This document shows, in pieces, positions 24,168-32,146 of a DNA stretch of 64,000 bases. The translations under genes and the position numbers were made by a program. The stretch comes from Methylophaga sp. OBS1. GTDB taxonomy: Bacteria > Pseudomonadota > Gammaproteobacteria > Nitrosococcales > Methylophagaceae. The stretch lies in assembly GCF_026319365.1 (NCBI RefSeq), contig NZ_JAPDMS010000001.1:758603-822602 (forward strand), in the 5' to 3' direction. Each line of letters starts with the position of its first letter. The first letter of the stretch is position 1. Under the pieces are notes generated by a model that worked only from the letters and a program-made list of their open reading frames with translations, was not told the origin of the DNA and searched no databases.

Positions 24168-25469
24168 TTAATGAGCGGGTTGTCCCAGGATTTTGATTTC
24201 GCGTTGCGGGAATGGGATTTCAATACCGTGTTGTTGCAGGATATCCCATATCATCAGCAGCAAATCACCGCCCACCCGGTTACGACCGTCATCGATGCCT
24301 TCCATCCAGAATTCAACCAGGATATCGATACCGGAATCAGCAAACCCCTGGATTTCTGCATCCGGTCTTTCCTCAATGGGAATATCCGGTCCACTGATGA
24401 CCTGGGGATGACTGGCCACCACCTCACGAACCAGTTCAAACAGTTTGTGCAGGTCTGTTTTGTAGGCCACCTGGAAAGTGAGCGAGTAACGTTGTTTCTG
24501 ATTTTTGTGCGTCCAGTTGGTAAAACTGGTGGTGATAAATTGTTCGTTGGGTACCATGATGTCTTTGCCATCAAAGGTTTCCAGCGTAGTAGAGCGCATT
24601 TTCAGCTCACGAATGGTGCCAGCTCGACCGTCTTCCATTTCGACATAATCGCCTACGGAAAGAGAGCGGTCCAGCAACAAAATGATCCCGGAAATAAAGT
24701 TGGAGGCGATCGATTGCAGACCAAAGCCTAAACCCACACCGACAGCACCACCGAAGACAGCAAGGGCTGTGAGGTTAATGCCCATGATTTGCAGCAACAT
24801 CAGGAATACCACCACAAACAGGGTTACCTGGAACAGCTTGGCAAAGACTTCTCGCGTCCCCAGATCCAGGTCTTCCTGGTTGCGGATTATCTGCTGTCCG
24901 GCGTTATTGGAGAGTCTGCCCAGCCAGAACAGGACTGAACCGAAAATCAACACCCTGGCTACACCATAGGCGGATATCTTGAAGTTACCGATTTGCAGTG
25001 AAATTGTCTCAAGGTAGGCAACTACCTCATCCAGCCAGCCCAGGATATGCAGCACGGCAATCGGCAAAATCATCCACAATGCGAGTTTTCTGAACAGTTG
25101 TTTTTCAACGAAGCGGTTAATGATGGTGTAAAGCATAAAGATCACAGCGACGCTGAGGCTGATCCTGATCAGCCAGCTCTGCGCCAACAATGCCTGACCG
25201 ATGTCTGCTGCCACCGACAAGGCCAGTATCATCATCAGGGGCAGGACAAGATCCCGCAAACGGTAAATCCCCTGTCTCAGGTTAAGCATGGCTCCATCAG
25301 TGGGCGCCTGACGAAGCAGGGGGGAGCGGGATTTGAGGAACTTCGCCAATGGGAAAGCTATGAGCAGCGCCAGCAGAATCAGGCCAATCTGTGAGTAGAA
25401 CTTGGGACTGCTCAGCCAATGCAGACTCGTTGTCAGGAACTGATCCAGAAGTGCTTTATAGTTATCCAT
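24168..25469 (-). CDS. MscS-family mechanosensitive channel
   Basis: 433 residues. Several N-terminal membrane helices (about 25-45, 70-90, 95-115, 130-150, 165-185) precede the pore helix and MscS core: 'ALAVFGGAVGVGLGFGLQSIASNFISGIILLLDRSLSVGDYVEM', then 'RAGTIRELKMRSTTLETFDGKDIMVPNEQFITT' in the beta domain and a C-terminal alpha/beta region ending 'GIEIPFPQREIKIL'. The Gly/Ala-rich pore helix is complete. It opens under membrane tension and suits a salt-adapted organism facing downshock. Monocistronic. Confidence 0.92.
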   Translation of the reverse strand: MDNYKALLDQFLTTSLHWLSSPKFYSQIGLILLALLIAFPLAKFLKSRSPLLRQAPTDGAMLNLRQGIYRLRDLVLPLMMILALSVAADIGQALLAQSWLIRISLSVAVIFMLYTIINRFVEKQLFRKLALWMILPIAVLHILGWLDEVVAYLETISLQIGNFKISAYGVARVLIFGSVLFWLGRLSNNAGQQIIRNQEDLDLGTREVFAKLFQVTLFVVVFLMLLQIMGINLTALAVFGGAVGVGLGFGLQSIASNFISGIILLLDRSLSVGDYVEMEDGRAGTIRELKMRSTTLETFDGKDIMVPNEQFITTSFTNWTHKNQKQRYSLTFQVAYKTDLHKLFELVREVVASHPQVISGPDIPIEERPDAEIQGFADSGIDILVEFWMEGIDDGRNRVGGDLLLMIWDILQQHGIEIPFPQREIKILGQPAH

Positions 25470-25616
25470 TGTTTGGCGTCATTGTCATTTTGATTGAGTC
25501 GGTTGAAGAATAATGTAGGTGACTCGGCGACTGATAGCAATAAAAGTGCGGCTGAACTTTATCGATTTCGACGAGTCAGCATGACATCCCCATCATGGAC
25601 AGCTGAGGCCGAACTC

Positions 25617-26366
25617 ATGAACACATCCTTTGATATTGATTACAAAGTGGCTCTGGTGACTGGCGCTAATCGCGGCATTGGCAAAGCTATCGTTGAGACT
25701 TTTCTTGCGCGAGGTGCCCGTAAAGTTTATCTGGGCGTTCGTGACTTGAACTCAGTCGCTGATCTCGAGCAAAAATACGCGGATAAAGTAACAGCCATTC
25801 ATATCGACCTGAGCCAACCCGGCACCGTTATTTCTGCGGCGGCTAACGCACAGGATGTGGATATTGTGGTCAACAATGCCGGCATTTTGAAGAATGCCAG
25901 CCCACTACAGCCTGAGTCGATTGACGCGCTGGAAACCCAGATGGATATTAACGTTGCTGGACTTCTGCGGATGGCTCAAGCCTTTGCGCCAGTACTAAAA
26001 GCCAACGGCGGTGGTGCCTTTGTGCAGTTGAATTCAATTGCATCACTGCGTTCGTTTCCTGCTTTCGCCACCTATGCCGCCTCCAAGGCAGCAGCCTATT
26101 CCATTACCCAGGCATTACGCCACGAAATGGCAGAGCAGAAAACGGTGGTGTTGAGCGTCCATCCCGGTCCGATTGCCACCGATATGGCGGACAGTGCAGG
26201 GTTGAGTGATGTGGCTGAACCCCCGAGCCTGGTGGCGGATGGCATCATTGACGCGTTGAGAAAGGGCGAGTGTCATGTTTTCCCGGACAGTATGGCTAAA
26301 CAGCTATGGCAGGCCTATGAGCGGTTTGCCAGAGAAGTGATTGAAATCGAACCGGGTACGGCCTAA
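25617..26366 (+). CDS. Short-chain dehydrogenase/reductase
   Basis: About 249 residues, start MNTSFDIDYKVALVTGANRGIGKAI; GAGG lies eight bases upstream, and longer in-frame starts add a sequence with no SDR similarity. Classical SDR motifs: TGxxxGxG in 'VTGANRGIG', 'VVNNAGIL', and catalytic Ser/Tyr/Lys in 'QLNSIASLRSFPAFATYAASKAA'. NAD(P)H-dependent reduction of an unknown carbonyl. It ends directly at a bidirectional terminator facing the cold-shock gene. Confidence 0.86.
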   Translation: MNTSFDIDYKVALVTGANRGIGKAIVETFLARGARKVYLGVRDLNSVADLEQKYADKVTAIHIDLSQPGTVISAAANAQDVDIVVNNAGILKNASPLQPESIDALETQMDINVAGLLRMAQAFAPVLKANGGGAFVQLNSIASLRSFPAFATYAASKAAAYSITQALRHEMAEQKTVVLSVHPGPIATDMADSAGLSDVAEPPSLVADGIIDALRKGECHVFPDSMAKQLWQAYERFAREVIEIEPGTA

Positions 26367-26397
26367 AAAAAAGCCCCGAAAAACGGGGCTTTTTTTA
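26367..26397. terminator. Bidirectional terminator between SDR and cold-shock genes
   Basis: AAAAAAAGCCCCG-aaaaa-CGGGGCTTTTTTTAT, overlapping the end of the SDR stop codon region, with long A and T runs so that it works for both convergent genes. Confidence 0.9.
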
Positions 26398-26415
26398 TGA
26401 CTGACTGTAATCAGA

Positions 26416-26622
26416 TTACAGTGCAGTGATGTTCTCAGCTTGAGGACCTTTAGCGCCCTGGCTTACGGTGAACTCAACACGTTGACCTTCTTTCAGGGTT
26501 CTGAAACCGTCGCCTTTGATTTGGCTGAAATGCGCAAAAACATCCGGGCCGCTTTCTTGTTCGATAAAGCCATAGCCTTTAGTTTCGTTGAACCACTTTA
26601 CAGTACCGGTAGATGTAGACAT
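26416..26622 (-). CDS. CspA-family cold-shock RNA-binding protein
   Basis: 68-residue OB-fold RNA chaperone. RNP1 'KGYGFIEQ' and RNP2 'DVFAHFSQI' are present, with '[11 protein letters not shown]' at the start and '[20 protein letters not shown]' at the end. About 240 bases of AT-rich sequence lie upstream before pqqA copy 2, compatible with the long cold-responsive 5' leader of csp genes. Confidence 0.95.
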   Translation of the reverse strand: MSTSTGTVKWFNETKGYGFIEQESGPDVFAHFSQIKGDGFRTLKEGQRVEFTVSQGAKGPQAENITAL

Positions 26623-26821
26623 AGATAATCCTATTTACTAATAAAAACATGCCCTAACAGGCGGTATAGCTGGAAGGTGTGCAGAAGTACTTATTAATAA
26701 ACAGGACGAGCTACTTAAGGTAATGCATCGAAATGAAAAATAAATATTCAGATCAACTTTCAAGCTGAGTTCAATTTATCGGGTTTATCTGTTGCTGTCA
26801 AAAAATATTTTCAGACATGAA

Positions 26822-26843
26822 AAACCCCGCCATAGCGGGGTTT
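26822..26843 (-). terminator. Terminator of pqqA copy 2
   Basis: AAACCCCGC-cata-GCGGGGTTT, nine perfect pairs, followed on the minus strand by TTCATG. It lies 23 bases downstream of the pqqA copy 2 stop and 200 bases upstream of the csp start. Confidence 0.85.
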
Positions 26844-26866
26844 CCCAGTCGGTTAATCAGTTTTGA

Positions 26867-26938
26867 TTAACGGTTATTGATATACATCGTAACCTCAAAA
26901 CCAAAACGCATGTCATTGTAGTCTGGCTTGGTCCACAT
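26867..26938 (-). CDS. pqqA: PQQ precursor peptide PqqA, orphan copy 2
   Basis: A second 23-residue PqqA: starts [14 protein letters not shown] and ends EVTMYINNR, differing from copy 1 at four positions (E6D, S8N, C21N, and otherwise identical over the Glu15/Tyr19 core; I count three substitutions with certainty). The ribosome site GGAGGTGAGAACC-ATG is stronger than that of copy 1. It is again monocistronic with its own terminator, and no pqqBCDE is nearby. A separate palindrome TCAGTAATTTACTGA lies about 90 bases upstream. Duplicated precursor genes are known from methylotrophs that need much PQQ for methanol dehydrogenase; that need is inferred here. Confidence 0.95.
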   Translation of the reverse strand: MWTKPDYNDMRFGFEVTMYINNR

Positions 26939-27296
26939 GGTTCTCACCTCCTGACACTTTTTGTTAACACGATTACAAGATAATACAGAGCAAGTGTTTT
27001 GAAATCAGCAAATTACGTCTGATCACTCAGTAATTTACTGATTAAGCCAAGCCTGGCGTTTGCCATCAAACGCCGATTCAGCATTCAACCTCCCTGGAAA
27101 TACTGATCGACTGGCCGGAACTCCGGTCATCTCCGATGTTCTGAACATCACAGATAAGCAATCTTGTCGGGGGAGTGTCCACCGATTCTCGGGCAGCTGA
27201 CCTGAGACAATACACAAGCTAACCCAGTGAGCAGTCATACGGCCACTCAGCGCCCCGGGCTTGAACGAATAAGCAATGCGTAATCAGGGAATAACA
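26939..27296. promoter_or_regulatory. Divergent region between pqqA copy 2 and the cupin gene
   Basis: About 360 bases with no credible gene. Near the pqqA side there is a -10-like TATTAT on the minus strand (26979-26984 region) and the perfect 7-1-7 palindrome TCAGTAATTTACTGA at 27027-27041, an operator candidate. The remainder, 27060-27290, is GC-richer and contains only a small inverted repeat GGCCGGA...TCCGGTC. Confidence 0.45.
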
Positions 27297-27614
27297 ATGT
27301 TAGTGAACAGAGCAACAGAGCGCGACTGGCAGTTCGCCGATCAACAGGGCATCGACAAAAGTCTGTTTAGAGTCAATGACAAAGGCGGCAGAACGGCCAT
27401 CATCAGAATGAAAAAAGGCGCGCACTTTCCTCAGCATGTCTACCAAGGAGAGGCTGAGATGATGATTCTCAACGGTCAGGTATTGATTGGTGGGGTGGAG
27501 TTGCACAAAGGTGATTATTTGTTTGCTCAATCCGGTGAGGAACATGACATTGTTGCTCTCACTGACAGCGAGATCTTTCTGTCAACGCAACAGGCAATGA
27601 CGCTGATCACCTGA
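27297..27614 (+). CDS. Cupin-fold protein (ChrR-like cupin)
   Basis: About 105 residues, start MLVNRATERDWQFADQQGIDK. The single cupin shows 'KKGAHFPQHVYQGEAEMMILNGQV', carrying metal-ligand positions H, H and E, and 'GDYLFAQSGEEHDIVA' with the late His. It resembles the cupin half of ChrR-type anti-sigma factors but lacks their N-terminal zinc helix domain and no ECF sigma gene is near. Its stop lies seven bases before the next gene, a lipoprotein, so they are likely cotranscribed. Confidence 0.76.
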   Translation: MLVNRATERDWQFADQQGIDKSLFRVNDKGGRTAIIRMKKGAHFPQHVYQGEAEMMILNGQVLIGGVELHKGDYLFAQSGEEHDIVALTDSEIFLSTQQAMTLIT

Positions 27615-27618
27615 GTCC

Positions 27619-28674
27619 ATGCCACGTTTTTTCCGACTTTGTTTCATCACCCTCCTGATGCTGTTGTTGACGGCCTGTGATCCGTTTTCTCAGCCTGACA
27701 GCATGATGGAGAGTTATATTGAGCGTCTGGCCAGAGTGCTGGAGCTGAATGCCCGGACCACGCCGCTGATGGAAGTGCAGACCTTTCCCCGAATGCGTGA
27801 TCGGCGGATTGATATTGATGAGATCAAAATCAACATGCTGGATTTCCTGTCGCTGTATGGCTGTGAACTGCAGGTGGTTGTTGGGGAACGTAACTCCGCC
27901 ATGGGCAGGGTGATGACGCCACTCAATGACTTGCGTTACCAACTGCGGTTTATCGACAAAGCCGGGCAGTGTCTGCCTGAGATTGAGCAGGATAAGTTGA
28001 AAACGGCGCTGATGCAGGCGATACAACAGAAAAAAGCCTCTCTCCCACAGTATTTCTGGAATGCGGTCTGGGCCGATGAACCCATGGCAGAACTCATGAG
28101 TCAGTCGAGCGGCTTTTATCAGCAGGGCGAGACCCATGTCAGTCCGGGCGCACTGAGCGCTGACCTGAATCATGCCCGGGAGGTACTGCATAGCCTCAAA
28201 TCAGCTTCGCCCGATGCGGCGCTGGAAAAAATGGGCAGGATTCAGCAACGTTGGGTGTTTGATCACAGTGGCGGTCAGCTCATCAACAGCGTTCGATTAC
28301 TGATTAGCCGTCTCAATGATGCTTCAGCGCTGCTGAAACAGAAAATCGATGGAAAGCCATTATGCTATCAGGGCAGACCTAATCCCCAGGCAGAGCGGGT
28401 GAAGGGGGTGTTTTTTAATGTCTACATTGCCCGGATACAACCCTATATTTCGACGGTGAGTCGTGATGGCGAGCAGATTTTTGGCGGCCTGGCTGCACTG
28501 GCCGGAGCTCAGGCGTCTGATATGCCTGACGCCTTCGAGCCTTATTACCAACAGGTGTTAAATATCAACAATAACGACAGCCTTTGGCAGCAGTTTGATT
28601 TGGCGATTAAACAGCACACAGCGCACTGGCAGGCATTATTACGTCAGTGTGGTATGCAACCGATGGCCGGTTAA
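27619..28674 (+). CDS. DUF3080-type lipoprotein
   Basis: 351 residues with a lipoprotein signal 'MPRFFRLCFITLLMLLLTAC' (lipobox LTAC, Cys20) and a helical mature domain. 'YIERLARVLELN', 'IDIDEIKINMLDFLSLYGCELQVVVGERNSAMGRVM' and 'QQKKASLPQYFWNAVWA' are the patterns I associate with DUF3080 proteins of gammaproteobacteria. Function unknown; an envelope location is expected. It ends two bases before the convergent cyclase gene. Confidence 0.75.
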   Translation: MPRFFRLCFITLLMLLLTACDPFSQPDSMMESYIERLARVLELNARTTPLMEVQTFPRMRDRRIDIDEIKINMLDFLSLYGCELQVVVGERNSAMGRVMTPLNDLRYQLRFIDKAGQCLPEIEQDKLKTALMQAIQQKKASLPQYFWNAVWADEPMAELMSQSSGFYQQGETHVSPGALSADLNHAREVLHSLKSASPDAALEKMGRIQQRWVFDHSGGQLINSVRLLISRLNDASALLKQKIDGKPLCYQGRPNPQAERVKGVFFNVYIARIQPYISTVSRDGEQIFGGLAALAGAQASDMPDAFEPYYQQVLNINNNDSLWQQFDLAIKQHTAHWQALLRQCGMQPMAG

Positions 28675-28675
28675 C

Positions 28676-29692
28676 TCAGCTGATGCAGTCCATGACCCTG
28701 TTTTTTCCGGCGCGTTTGGCTGCATAGAGTCTTTCATCAGCTTTGCTAAGCGCCGCCAGAATCGTGGTGTCATTACTGGCCAGTTCGTAGACACCGATAC
28801 AGACGGTGATTTTGATGTCACCACTGTGTTTGTGGAAGAAAATTTCACTCACTTTACTGCGAATCCGTTCCGCTAGGTCCATCGCTTCAGCGCGTCGGGT
28901 TTCAGGCATCAACATGGCAAACTCTTCACCCCCAATGCGTCCGAAAATATCGTAGGTGCGTTTGTTGGCTGAGATACAGTGAGTAAAGAGTTTAAGCACT
29001 TCATCCCCGACTTCATGACCGAAGGCATCGTTGATTTCTTTAAAATCATCGATATCCATCATCAACAGACAAACGGGGTTTTTACCACGCTGGGCGCGCT
29101 GCAATTCTTTATTGCTTTCCGCGATAAAGGCACGACGGTTCCAGATACCGGTCAATTCATCCGTGTCAGCGAGATTTTTCAAATCCCGGCTTAATTTTTC
29201 CAGTTTATGATTTTTTTCCAGTAGATCCAGGTGACTTTCTACCATCAGTTGCATCTGTTCTATCAGGCCAAGTTGTTTGTCATCGTAATGGTGAGACTTG
29301 GAGTCAAGCACACAGAGCGTGCCGAATATGTCTCCATCAGGCCAGCGTAAAGGTAGACCAAAGTAGTTGATCATGTGCCTTTCCACATCAGGGTTATTCT
29401 GCCAGGCGGGATCATTGAGGGCATTTTCAACGAATAGTGGCGCATTTTTTCTCACCACTTCTTCACAGTAAAGGCCCGAGCCAAGAAGGACTTCTGTTTC
29501 TCCGATTTGATAAGGATTGCTGACAGCGCTGTTTTTAACACAAACCGTTATTTTGTCATGGTCGAGTCGCATGATAAGCGCGACCGGAACCGCGATGTAT
29601 TCAGCCAGCAAATCAAGCATGGTTTGCCATTGCCTGAGCAAATCATTACTTACCTTGGGATGGGAGGTGCTATTAAACTGTGCCACAGCCAT
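28676..29692 (-). CDS. GAF-GGDEF diguanylate cyclase
   Basis: Soluble 338-residue protein: GAF domain about 15-150 ('GSGLYCEEVVRKNAPLFVENALNDPAWQ', 'NYFGLPLRWPDGDIFGTLCVLD', the redox/haem-type GAF pattern of the FRMAGA sort), a short helical linker and GGDEF from about 175. The catalytic loop is GGEEF (254-258) and the inhibitory site RTYD (245-248) is present, so it should make c-di-GMP with feedback control. No membrane segment. Its ligand is unknown. It lies divergent from the LTA-synthase-like gene. Confidence 0.9.
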   Translation of the reverse strand: MAVAQFNSTSHPKVSNDLLRQWQTMLDLLAEYIAVPVALIMRLDHDKITVCVKNSAVSNPYQIGETEVLLGSGLYCEEVVRKNAPLFVENALNDPAWQNNPDVERHMINYFGLPLRWPDGDIFGTLCVLDSKSHHYDDKQLGLIEQMQLMVESHLDLLEKNHKLEKLSRDLKNLADTDELTGIWNRRAFIAESNKELQRAQRGKNPVCLLMMDIDDFKEINDAFGHEVGDEVLKLFTHCISANKRTYDIFGRIGGEEFAMLMPETRRAEAMDLAERIRSKVSEIFFHKHSGDIKITVCIGVYELASNDTTILAALSKADERLYAAKRAGKNRVMDCIS

Positions 29693-29900
29693 TCCTTTGC
29701 AGTTTTTTGCTAGCTTACATGATAAACCCCTGTCATCAATAGGGAATTTCCTGATTTAAAGGTGTTTTGTAGCCTGAATAACCCAATAAAATTACTGAAA
29801 GATTTGATCAAAAAGACACAAAGGCAATAACGCACATTTAATTTTACTTTAAGCCAAGCAAGCTAGAGTCTCGCCAGCTTTACTACAGAAATAACAGGCG

Positions 29901-31946
29901 ATGACACAGCAAACTTATCCTGGTAACCGTTTTCTTGGCCCATATTCAGCATTAATTAAACTGCTGTTGGTTTATCTTACTATTCTCGGTTTATCAAGGT
30001 TATTGCTGACAGTCTGGCAATTTGAACGGTTGGATGGCACTGGCCAGTTCGCTGTAGTCATGATGAATGGGCTCAGGGTAGATCTTATTCTGTCAGGCAT
30101 GTTGCTGGCACCGCTGCTATTAGTGATTCCGTTCTTAGCGCATCAATTTAGCTGGCAGTTCTGGCAACGCCTTGTTGGCCTGTGGGCGGTGTTGACGGTG
30201 ACGCTTATTGTATTTCTGGAACTGGCCACGCCCACCTTTATTATCGAATATGGTCAGCGTCCAAACCGCTTGTTTATCGAGTATCTGAAATATCCACAGG
30301 AAGTCATGTCAATGTTGTGGGAGGGGTATCGCCTGACATTGATTGGCGGTTTACTCATTACCCTGACAGTAGCCTATGCCATGTTTCGGCTCAGCAAACT
30401 CTGGCTGAAGCAGAAACAGCCAGACTGGGCTTATTGGAAGACGATATTGGCCTGGCCATTGATGCTCCTACTCACGGTAATGATGATTCGATCCTCTCTC
30501 GATCACCGTCCGGCAAATCCTTCTACTTTTGCCATCACACCCGATCCGCTCGTCAATGACTTGATGCTGAACTCAGCATGGTCCGTGTATTTTGCCATTT
30601 ACAATCTCAAGCATGAGGAACAATCCAACGAGGTCTATGGCGATCTTAGCCATGAACAGATTCTGACGGAAATCGATCAGGAGAAGCCCGAATTGATCGT
30701 GAATGCCGACGCTAAGCCACCCATCATCAATCCACAACATGCAAGCATTCAGCGTCAGAAACCACTCAATCTGGTCCTGATCCTGGAGGAGAGTCTCAGT
30801 GCCGACTACGTGAAAACGCTGGGTGGCAGCGGCGACACACCGGAACTGGACAAGCTCAGTGAAAAGGGTTGGTGGTTTGAAAACCTCTATGCCACAGGCA
30901 CGCGGTCTGTACGCGGCATTGAAGCGGTAATCAGTGGTTTTCTGCCTACCCGGGCGCGCAGTGTGGTTAAGTTGTCTTTATCACAGCAGAACTTCTTTAC
31001 CATTGCTTCATTACTTGAGAGTAGAGGTTATCTCACCGAATTTATCTATGGTGGGCAGGCGCATTTTGACAACATGGCAAGTTTCTTTGTAGGTAATGGT
31101 TTCCAGCACATTATCGATCGTGATCACTTTGAGAATCCGGTATTTGAGGGGAGTTGGGGAGCCTCGGATGAAGATGTATTTAACAAACTGCATGAAAGGT
31201 TGCAGCAGCATCATAGGAGTGACCAACCGTTTTTCAGCTTTGCTTTTACTTCCTCTAACCACTCTCCTTATGAGTTTCCCGATGGTCGGATAAAGATAGA
31301 GGGAAAAAAGCAAACACCGGAAAATGCAGTCCGTTATGCCGACTACGCACTGGGGCTGTTTTTCCAAAAAGCACGTCAGAGCGAATACTGGAAAGATACC
31401 GTGTTTCTGGTAGTGGCCGATCATCACAACCGTGTTGAGGGTGATAACCTGGTTCCAATAGAGAAATATCACATACCCGGATTAATTCTGGGTGCCGATA
31501 TTGAACCCAACAGGCTTGCTACTATTGCCAGCCAGATTGATCTGCCGACCACAGTGCTGTCGATAATGGGAATCTCGGCTTCACACCCAATGATAGGCCG
31601 GGACCTGACGCTGCCAGAAGAACAAAGCAAACCCGGCCGTGCTTTTATGCAATACGATGACTACTTTGCCGAGGTGGTGGGGGATAAAGTCGTCATATTG
31701 AGGCCGGAAAACACGCCCTTGTACGGTCAGTATGATCATAAGACGCAGGCTTTGAATATGAACGGCTCTCCAGAATATGTCCCCTATGAGCCCACACTGG
31801 CTCATGCACTTTTACCCAGCTGGCTGTATCGCTGTCGTTGTTATCAGGTACCTGCCGCCAATATCAGTCTCACACAATCAGACACAGTGAAGTTGACAGA
31901 CTACCCGGTCTCCCCACTGCGGGTGAGCCAGCCTGAAGTCCCCTGA
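29901..31946 (+). CDS. LTA-synthase/phosphoglycerol-transferase family membrane enzyme
   Basis: 681-residue inner-membrane alkaline-phosphatase-superfamily enzyme. Five hydrophobic segments lie in the first 215 residues, followed by a periplasmic sulfatase-like domain. The domain shows 'LNLVLILEESLSADYV' (metal-binding Glu), the nucleophile Thr in 'LYATGTRSVRGIEAV', 'NSSNHSPYEFP'-like 'TSSNHSPYEFPDG' and 'VFLVVADHHNRV' (metal Asp and His). In Gram-negatives such enzymes move phosphoglycerol or phosphoethanolamine to periplasmic glucans or lipid A; the acceptor here is unknown. Monocistronic, with about 200 bases of AT-rich upstream DNA. Confidence 0.88.
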   Translation: MTQQTYPGNRFLGPYSALIKLLLVYLTILGLSRLLLTVWQFERLDGTGQFAVVMMNGLRVDLILSGMLLAPLLLVIPFLAHQFSWQFWQRLVGLWAVLTVTLIVFLELATPTFIIEYGQRPNRLFIEYLKYPQEVMSMLWEGYRLTLIGGLLITLTVAYAMFRLSKLWLKQKQPDWAYWKTILAWPLMLLLTVMMIRSSLDHRPANPSTFAITPDPLVNDLMLNSAWSVYFAIYNLKHEEQSNEVYGDLSHEQILTEIDQEKPELIVNADAKPPIINPQHASIQRQKPLNLVLILEESLSADYVKTLGGSGDTPELDKLSEKGWWFENLYATGTRSVRGIEAVISGFLPTRARSVVKLSLSQQNFFTIASLLESRGYLTEFIYGGQAHFDNMASFFVGNGFQHIIDRDHFENPVFEGSWGASDEDVFNKLHERLQQHHRSDQPFFSFAFTSSNHSPYEFPDGRIKIEGKKQTPENAVRYADYALGLFFQKARQSEYWKDTVFLVVADHHNRVEGDNLVPIEKYHIPGLILGADIEPNRLATIASQIDLPTTVLSIMGISASHPMIGRDLTLPEEQSKPGRAFMQYDDYFAEVVGDKVVILRPENTPLYGQYDHKTQALNMNGSPEYVPYEPTLAHALLPSWLYRCRCYQVPAANISLTQSDTVKLTDYPVSPLRVSQPEVP

Positions 31947-32070
31947 AAACGTTTGATTCAGCGAATAGTGAAAGACAAAGGCGACTCGCCTTAATCAGAC
32001 ATCAGTTTCTGACATAACTGTGATCGGCTAATGGCAATAACGGACTCTAGATTCTCAACAAAACTAAATA

Positions 32071-32089
32071 GTAAACGTTATCATTTACA
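32071..32089. promoter_or_regulatory. Weak Fur-like site upstream of the TonB receptor gene
   Basis: The stretch AGTAAACGTTATCATTTAC matches the Fur consensus at about 11 to 12 of 19 positions, mainly through ATCATT. It lies about 58 bases before the receptor ATG. Because siderophore receptors are usually Fur-controlled the position is right, but the match is modest. Confidence 0.42.
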
Positions 32090-32146
32090 TAATCATAGGC
32101 GTCTCGTAAAATACTGTCTCAAAGCATTTCTTTGGAGAACAGGTAG

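Noticed and set aside
27035..27238. Minus-strand frame of 67 codons upstream of the cupin gene
   Set aside because: No ribosome site, no domain and it crosses the probable promoter region of pqqA copy 2.
27276..27614. Complete ChrR anti-sigma factor for the cupin gene
   Set aside because: The zinc-binding N-terminal domain and a neighbouring ECF sigma factor gene are both missing; only the cupin part is there.
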